From positions 1,922,001 through 1,986,000 of the forward strand of contig JAKSGN010000035.1 in the NCBI GenBank assembly GCA_024180945.1: a stretch of DNA of 64,000 nucleotides. Direction: 5' to 3'. The notes beneath the pieces were generated by a model. It made no database searches. It had not been told where the DNA came from and saw only the letters and a list, made by a program, of their open reading frames with translations. Below are positions 58,391 through 64,000 of this stretch, one piece after another; the first letter of the stretch is position 1; each line of letters opens with the position of its first letter. Origin of the DNA: Macrophomina tecta (lineage: Eukaryota > Ascomycota > Dothideomycetes > Botryosphaeriales > Botryosphaeriaceae). Made by a program: the position numbers and the translations under genes.

Positions 58391-60186
58391 CTACCGTTCC
58401 ACAACCCTCACCCTCACTTTCTCTGGATTCCGCATGAATAGCGTCACGCCCTCTGACGCGTCGTTCATGACCTCCATGATGCGCGCTTTAGCCTCCGCAA
58501 ATCCCTCTCCCTCTTCCGGCACGACTTCGATCCTGTGGCGCCAGAGCATCGAAGCAATCACGGCCACAAACTCGACCTGCGAGAACTTCCTTCCGGGGCA
58601 GATGCGCGGCCCGTCGCCCCAGGGGATGAACGTGCCTTTGGTCGGCGTGCGTATAGACTCTGCTTCGCCGTCATTCGCGCTCTCAATCCAACGTGCGGGT
58701 TTCCAGTCCAGGGAATCCGGGCCCCAGTAGTCCGGGTGCGACTGCAGGGCGACGACATTCGGAAAGACAATGGTGTACGGAGGCAGGGTGGCGATTTTGC
58801 CGTCGACCTTGAGATCTTGGGGGAAGGAACCAGTGGTCTTGGGGATGTTGAGGACGGGTGGGAAGAGGCGAAGGGTTTCATACTTGGTGAGGTCAGTTGC
58901 CTGGTGGACGTATTGGCGGGGTATCTTTCTTACCATAACACTCAGCGTCCGCTTCAAGCGCGGGAACACTTCTTCGTATGATAGCGCCTCCGGAGTCTGG
59001 ACGTCCTTGAACACGTCCTTTGCTTCATCCGAAACCCAGTCCTGCACCTCCGGGTACGCGGCCAGGAAGTACATGGCGTAGCACACGGCGTGTGCAGTTG
59101 TCTCGTGGCCCGCGAAGCTGTATATGAAGATGTTGCCATAAAGTTCATCGTCCGAAAGGCCTTTCTTCACACCGGCATCCGGATCGACCTCCTTGAGTTG
59201 GCGTGCCTCGTCGTTCTTCTGGACCAGGACACTGAGGAGATTCGCATGTTCGGAGCTCTCGTTTCTCGTCTTCTCAACCATCTCAACCATGTAGCTCTTC
59301 AACTCCTGCTTATACATCGAGAATTTCTGCCATTTCTTGGGCAACCAGGGGAGTACCCAGATCTTCTTCGGGAGCAGCGCCATCATGATGAAGTCCTCAA
59401 GAACAGCGGCCAGACAGTTGCGATAGCTAAGCGTATGGCCCTCTTCCTCAGCCTTCTCCTGCTCCCCGTTCTCCTGCGCGCCGCGGAAGTCGTATGAGAA
59501 GCCCAGGCCCGCAGAAGTCAGGATATGCAGCGTGAGCGTCATGGTATCCTCACCCAGAGCAGTGGAGCCCACGGAGCCAACTTTGTTCGTGAAGTAGGAG
59601 AGCATTTGCGAGGTTTGCTTGACGGATTCACTCCACACAATGCGGTTGTTGCGCTCGTTGAAGGGCGTAGCCGTGATTCGCCGATGGCGGAACCAGTCTG
59701 GCCCATCGGTAGATGCAACCGTGGGACCGTAGATGTTGATAATACCTGTAAGTGATTAGTACTCACTGACTTGGAAAGTAGTCCGCCGTCGCAATAAGAC
59801 CCACCAACCATATCCATGGGTTTCACGAAGTCCTTCTTCCTTGCCAGCAGCTCATCACTGCTCGCCGGATCTGCCACGTAGATTTCGACTTCGGAAGGAG
59901 TAGCATGCGCAAACGCCTTGCCGTATTTTTGGTGCATCTGGTACCGGTCGTGGAAATTCCAGCTGCGCTTGGTTAACTTGAGCGCCGACTCGGTGTCGAC
60001 GCCCAGCTTGGCCAGGATTGGGATCAACAGGTCCTGGAAGATCATCCACGCCGGATTCCGCGCGCTGATCGGGCTGATGACGACCTTCAGGCCGGTCGAT
60101 CGTGCTCGCTGAACATTCTGGAAGAGGCACAGCGCGGACCAGACGAGGTACAGCGGAATCGCGCTCGCGATCAACATCGCCAGCAT
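58391..60186 (-). CDS. Cytochrome P450, CYP56 (Dit2)-like
   Basis: Exons 60186-59805, 59745-58934 and 58882-58391 give 561 aa. An N-terminal membrane anchor (MLAMLIASAIPLYLVWSALC) is followed by the P450 fold: the C-helix WFRHRRITATPFNERN, I-helix YSFAGHETTAH, ExxR as ETLR, the PERF-like WKPARWIE and the heme loop FIPWGDGPRICPGRKFSQ with its Cys. The NIYGPTVASTDGPDW block is typical, as I recall, of fungal P450s grouped with yeast Dit2 (CYP56), which couples N-formyl tyrosine to dityrosine; XanG in the xanthocillin cluster has a comparable role. It is on the same strand as the isocyanide synthase, 2.3 kb downstream of it. The subfamily call is from memory; that it is a P450 is certain. Confidence 0.93.
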
Positions 60187-61930
60187 GGCGTACTAAGGCG
60201 ATCTGAAGGCGTGGATTCTGACGTGGGTTTTCTTCTCTGGCTATTGTTGGGTGCTTGTGTTCAGGCGAGGACCTAGAAAAAGATACTTCCGCTACATGAG
60301 CTGCATGTGCGGGAGAGCGGACACTTTAAAGCATGGCAAGGGTACTGGATGGCAGATCTTCGTACAACCTCCTCATCGAGATGCGCAGTCGCAGATATGC
60401 GGAGGACGGAATGACACCTTGCCGTCCCCTGTGCCGAGAGCAGAGGCACGTATGCTGTTCTTCGCATGCGCCGTCGTATTCGGATCCCTTGACGAGACGC
60501 CGTGGTGGGCTGGTCCGTTTGCCGCGCCGCAGGAGAGGCCGATCATCTCATGGAATCACAGCTGATGGCAATGGCGGCCCGGCAGGCGAGCCGAGTTCTG
60601 CTGGGCTTGCAGGCAGGACCGGCGAGGGCGATCCGTGGAAATAAAGAACCCGCAAAGGACAAATGAGTCATGGACATGCACTGAGTTCCAAAGAGGCACG
60701 ATGAAGGCAGGGTGATTGCGATGGCAAGCCAAATATTTGATGGCTGTTTGGAGTTCCACGTCGCCACGGAAGAAGTTACTTCAAGGCGTTGCGCCGGAAA
60801 AGGTTGAACTGTACTAAAGGCTTAGCCCAGGTTAACTTAGACCTATTGATGCAGAGCCGGTCTTCTAAGTCGACGATTTAACTTTCTAAACGCCCCCTCC
60901 TCTCCACACCAAAAAAAGGACCTTGGAACTAAGCCTTTACGTTTCCTGAATGTTCATAGCTGGGGTTCTAATGCTCTGGCATCCCGGCTAAGAAAATATT
61001 CCGGGCATGCGCCAGGCGCTAGATAGGAGGATTTTTCCACCTGCTCAACGAGCTCGCCAGTCATCTTCGCTTTATCATACGGGCATACAAAGCAAGATCT
61101 TTGGCTGGCATATTATACCCGTGCAGTTGATTTAAGACTGATGTCAATCTTGGTGTAAGCCAAATGGGGCTGCAGAGGAGATCGGATGGAGAACCAACGG
61201 ATTTCGATCATATCGAGGACACATGGGGCACTAATAAAAAGGAAAACAATGCGTCGTGTCGGGCTTTCACTTTCCGGGCTGCCGAATTTCTTTTCCACGT
61301 TTTTTGCCGCTGATTACACGTGGCATGGTAGCAGGTCAAACCTTCTTGATGAAGATAAGCAACAGCTATGTGCCACTTCACATTTCGAGATTCCACTCCT
61401 GACCCTGTGGCGAGACTTCGAAAGGCGGTTTACAATCACCTTTGCGGGTAATTCCCCTCTAGTATGCCCGCGATGCGGAGGAGCCCAGGTAGGTGGAGTA
61501 TCTTGAACGCGCTCAGGGTCCGTTGCATTTGGGCGAGAGGGTCTGCTTTGAGCTTCCATCAGCACGAACATGAACCAATGGCGCCACTCTAGAGTTGAAG
61601 GTTTTGTCGTACGGAAAAGAATATCGATGATCTGATATCTCGCAATGCTTGGCGTGCTTACACTGCTCCATTCCGTAACTCTTGGTCCAGGGCTTTTTCT
61701 GAAGACAATCGATGGTGCATGGGGCGGATTGAAAATTCTTGAGTCCGATCTAGCCACGCGCTTTCATCGTTAAAAATGCGCTGGTCTTTTGCAGGCTCAA
61801 TTAGCCACCTTTCTCGTCCGGTGATCAAATCGATCTTTGCCTAAACTGTTCCGCCTCCGGTTACCCATTACAAATATAACCCCATGCCTTCAGATTCGAC
61901 CACTCATACTGGGGTCCCGTACAGTATTTG

Positions 61931-61948
61931 TTTTTTTTTTTTTTTTTT
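61931..61948 (+). repeat. Poly(T) tract, 18 bases
   Basis: An uninterrupted T run in the spacer between the P450 and isocyanide synthase genes. Confidence 0.88.
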
Positions 61949-62383
61949 CCCAGCCTGCAACGACCGCTGCCTCGACTGACGCACAGATTTCGGATGCACG
62001 ACGCAATAAAAAGCGCCCATGCTAGGCTGGCTTAATACTACCCGCTTACAGAAATTTCAAACCGAAATAAAGTTCAGCGAATAAGTATCTTTCTGACGCA
62101 GACGTGCTTCTCGAGAGTGCCCCGTATCGATGCAGTACTTCAAAGGGCCCACCTTATCATAAGCCGACGCTGTTAAAGACCGATCGGGCCGATTTGACCA
62201 CACGCTCTGCGAACGAGCAGCAGTGATGCCGTATTAGTCGTTCGTACTCGACGCAGATCTCGGTGAACTGTTCCGAAGCAATGCGGGTGAAGGCCACAAC
62301 CCGAGGTGCCACTAAAATGCAAAAAATCACAACCAGAGGCTAGCTCATGCATACCTATCCAGCTTCTTGAGTCACACATGCAA

Positions 62384-62400
62384 TTTTTTTTTTTTTTTTT
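62384..62400 (+). repeat. Poly(T) tract, 17 bases
   Basis: A second T run in the same spacer, about 120 bases from the 3' end of the isocyanide synthase gene. Confidence 0.88.
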
Positions 62401-62521
62401 AAAGTACATGTATTCAGCGAAGAGCATTACTAAGGCAAGTTATACCGTCCACAACGCCAAGCCCGCGATCCTAAATACCATCCCGACTCTTTTCATTTTG
62501 ATTCTTCTCGCAACGGTTCGC

Positions 62522-64000
62522 TCAATCAATGTGCAGCCGCCATAGCTCCCTCCCAAACTTCGAGGTGTACCCTTCCCGCGTATGCATGGTCAAGATATTA
62601 TCGTTGACCAGGATATCGCCCTTCTCCCATCCCTGATACAAGCACACTCGTCTATCATACAGCGCCTTCTCCAGTACCGTCCTGATCCGCTCATCCTCCG
62701 CCTCATCAACGTCCTCGATATGAATGCGCGTCGGCTCGAAGCGCGTGCGCTCCTGCGGCCAATCCTCATGGTAGCGAATGCACGGCACGCCCGTGGTCGG
62801 GTGGTTCACGACGAGCGGCAGGTTACCGAAGCGGCTGTTATCGAAGCTCTGCGTCTCGACGAACCACTTGTGTTTACGGAGATCGTCGACTGTGTAGCCG
62901 CCGATGAGGTGCTTGAACAGCAGCGGGCTGGTGGCGAACATGGTGTGGCCGGTGCCCTTGGGGCTGGCGGTGGCGGCGGTGAACATCTGGAACCTGGGCG
63001 GCGTGCTGACGCCATTGACCATCTTGAATAGACCGTCGTAGTGGAATGGCATTGGCTCCGACGACAGTACGTTGTTGAGGCCGCGTGTGTCGTCGCCGCC
63101 GTCCTTGACCTCGAGCAGCTCGCCAAACTTCCATTTCATGATCTCGCCCATCTCGCGGCCCTTGGCGAGGAAAGCGGGCCGGTCATTCGTGCCGGCGAGC
63201 CCACGTAAGATGACAGGTGAGTTGTGCTCGGAGAGCTTGCGCGTCGTCTTCATGTCGGCGGCGGAGAAGGGGGTGTCTTTGGGGAAGGTGATCATGAGAC
63301 CCATAGGGTACATGTGGTCGATGAAGGCGGCGGGGAAGTTATTGTAAAGGTCGGATTTCTCGCGATAGCACCAGAGTTGGCCGTTCTTGTAGACAGGCTC
63401 GAGGTCAGTGGCTTCATTGACCTCGCGGCGTGTCATGGGAACGAAGGACCCATCCAGACGGCAGGTCATGACGGAGTGCCAGGGAGTGATTGGTCTGTCT
63501 TGAGCGTTGGGAATGACGGAAATGGGTATCTTAGTGGCCGAGTTTGCGGCATGGATGGAGAGGCGGACCGAGTCAGGGAAAGAGTCCTGGACGCAAGCGG
63601 CGTAGCACTGTGTACAGAGTAAGCGGATGCATAAGAGCCCTGTCTTCGGGCGGGCACTTACCTTTCCACGTGCTATCATCTGCTTGGAAACTTTAGACAC
63701 CTTGCGCCTGAAAGCCTTGCGGCTTCCACTAGATGCATCACTATCCGAAGAGCCGGAGTAAGATGATGCTGCGGATGAATCTGACACTTCGCCGGACGGC
63801 TCTCTGGATTTCCTCAGGTCGCGAGAGAGATACTTCAGGTAGCCCATGTACGTAGCCTTGACGCTCTCATCGGTGGCGATGTCTTTGCTGACATCATAGT
63901 CTCTGTCACTGTATGTTGATACCAGCTGGTCACGAACGAGAGGAGCAACCTGTTCGTAGCTGGCAGTGTCATGGTAGTTGAGGAGATCATTCGGGAGCTT
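62522..64000 (-). CDS. Isocyanide synthase-dioxygenase fusion (Dit1/PvcA + TauD), C-terminal part
   Basis: The gene runs off the right edge, so the start is missing. Within the window exons 64000-63662 and 63607-62522 are joined across a 54-base intron and give about 474 aa. The first part is the C-terminal half of a Dit1/PvcA domain: NYHDTASYEQVAPLVRDQL, YMGYLKYLSRDLR, a Ser-rich linker, SKQMIARGK, then FPDSVRLSIHAANSATKIP and ITPWHSVM. The second is a TauD-like Fe(II)/2-oxoglutarate dioxygenase with HYD in SEPMPFHYDGLF, the distal His in NDNILTMHTREG and the Arg of RELWRLHID. Isocyanide synthases turn the amino group of Tyr or Trp into an isonitrile using a sugar carbon; PvcB-like dioxygenases then desaturate and decarboxylate. 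Fungal fusions of the two are known, for example in xanthocillin biosynthesis. Downstream P450, MFS and oxidase genes suggest a cluster. Confidence 0.9.
   Translation of the reverse strand, partial: KLPNDLLNYHDTASYEQVAPLVRDQLVSTYSDRDYDVSKDIATDESVKATYMGYLKYLSRDLRKSREPSGEVSDSSAASSYSGSSDSDASSGSRKAFRRKVSKVSKQMIARGKVSARPKTGLLCIRLLCTQCYAACVQDSFPDSVRLSIHAANSATKIPISVIPNAQDRPITPWHSVMTCRLDGSFVPMTRREVNEATDLEPVYKNGQLWCYREKSDLYNNFPAAFIDHMYPMGLMITFPKDTPFSAADMKTTRKLSEHNSPVILRGLAGTNDRPAFLAKGREMGEIMKWKFGELLEVKDGGDDTRGLNNVLSSEPMPFHYDGLFKMVNGVSTPPRFQMFTAATASPKGTGHTMFATSPLLFKHLIGGYTVDDLRKHKWFVETQSFDNSRFGNLPLVVNHPTTGVPCIRYHEDWPQERTRFEPTRIHIEDVDEAEDERIRTVLEKALYDRRVCLYQGWEKGDILVNDNILTMHTREGYTSKFGRELWRLHID

Larger units (their letters stand above)
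60187..62521. other. Spacer between P450 and isocyanide synthase
   Basis: About 2.3 kb without a gene I can support. The left end should hold the P450 promoter and the right end the 3' UTR of the isocyanide synthase. T runs lie at 61931-61948 and 62384-62400. A 106-codon plus frame at 61186-61506 has no domain. Confidence 0.5.

Overview
The window looks like nuclear DNA of a filamentous ascomycete (Pezizomycotina, possibly a dothideomycete; the class is a guess). Genes sit singly on both strands and are interrupted by short GT-AG introns of about 50-90 bases. Conserved genes (SAR1, DCR2, PHO13, PRI2) are mixed with typical ascomycete accessory families (DUF3295-like, MpaB-like, GH105, BBE-type oxidase, MFS, P450). 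Gene ends and introns were worked out by eye from splice sites and reading frame; no database search was run.

Left part (1-26 kb): SAR1 (minus), an acidic DUF3295-like protein (minus), a gene-poor GC-rich stretch ending in an intron-containing tRNA-Leu(AAG), a large multi-pass membrane protein, a frameshifted membrane-protein relic, then a compact housekeeping block: DCR2-type phosphatase (minus), a divergent mitochondrial tRNA methyltransferase-like gene, PHO13 and the DNA primase large subunit PRI2.

Middle (26-52 kb): an MpaB-like oxygenase, an unrecognised ORF, a secreted GH105 glycosidase, a bZIP regulator, a membrane fatty-acid-desaturase-like protein, two small minus-strand genes (one doubtful), a secreted repeat protein built like a Kex2/Ste13-processed peptide precursor, a decayed F-box gene, a YdcF-like (DUF218) protein very close to the bacterial type, and a MetE-like protein. 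Spacers here are long and contain many long A/T homopolymers.

Right end (53-64 kb): a likely biosynthetic cluster. A secreted FAD (berberine-bridge-like) oxidase and an MFS exporter diverge from one spacer, followed by a P450 and the C-terminal part of a two-domain isocyanide synthase (Dit1/PvcA domain fused to a TauD-like Fe/2-oxoglutarate dioxygenase), which runs off the window. By family knowledge, isocyanide synthase plus P450 is the pairing of yeast DIT1/DIT2 (dityrosine) and of xanthocillin-type clusters, so this is probably an isocyanide or tyrosine-derived natural product locus. It and the peptide precursor at 45 kb are the two most interesting items.
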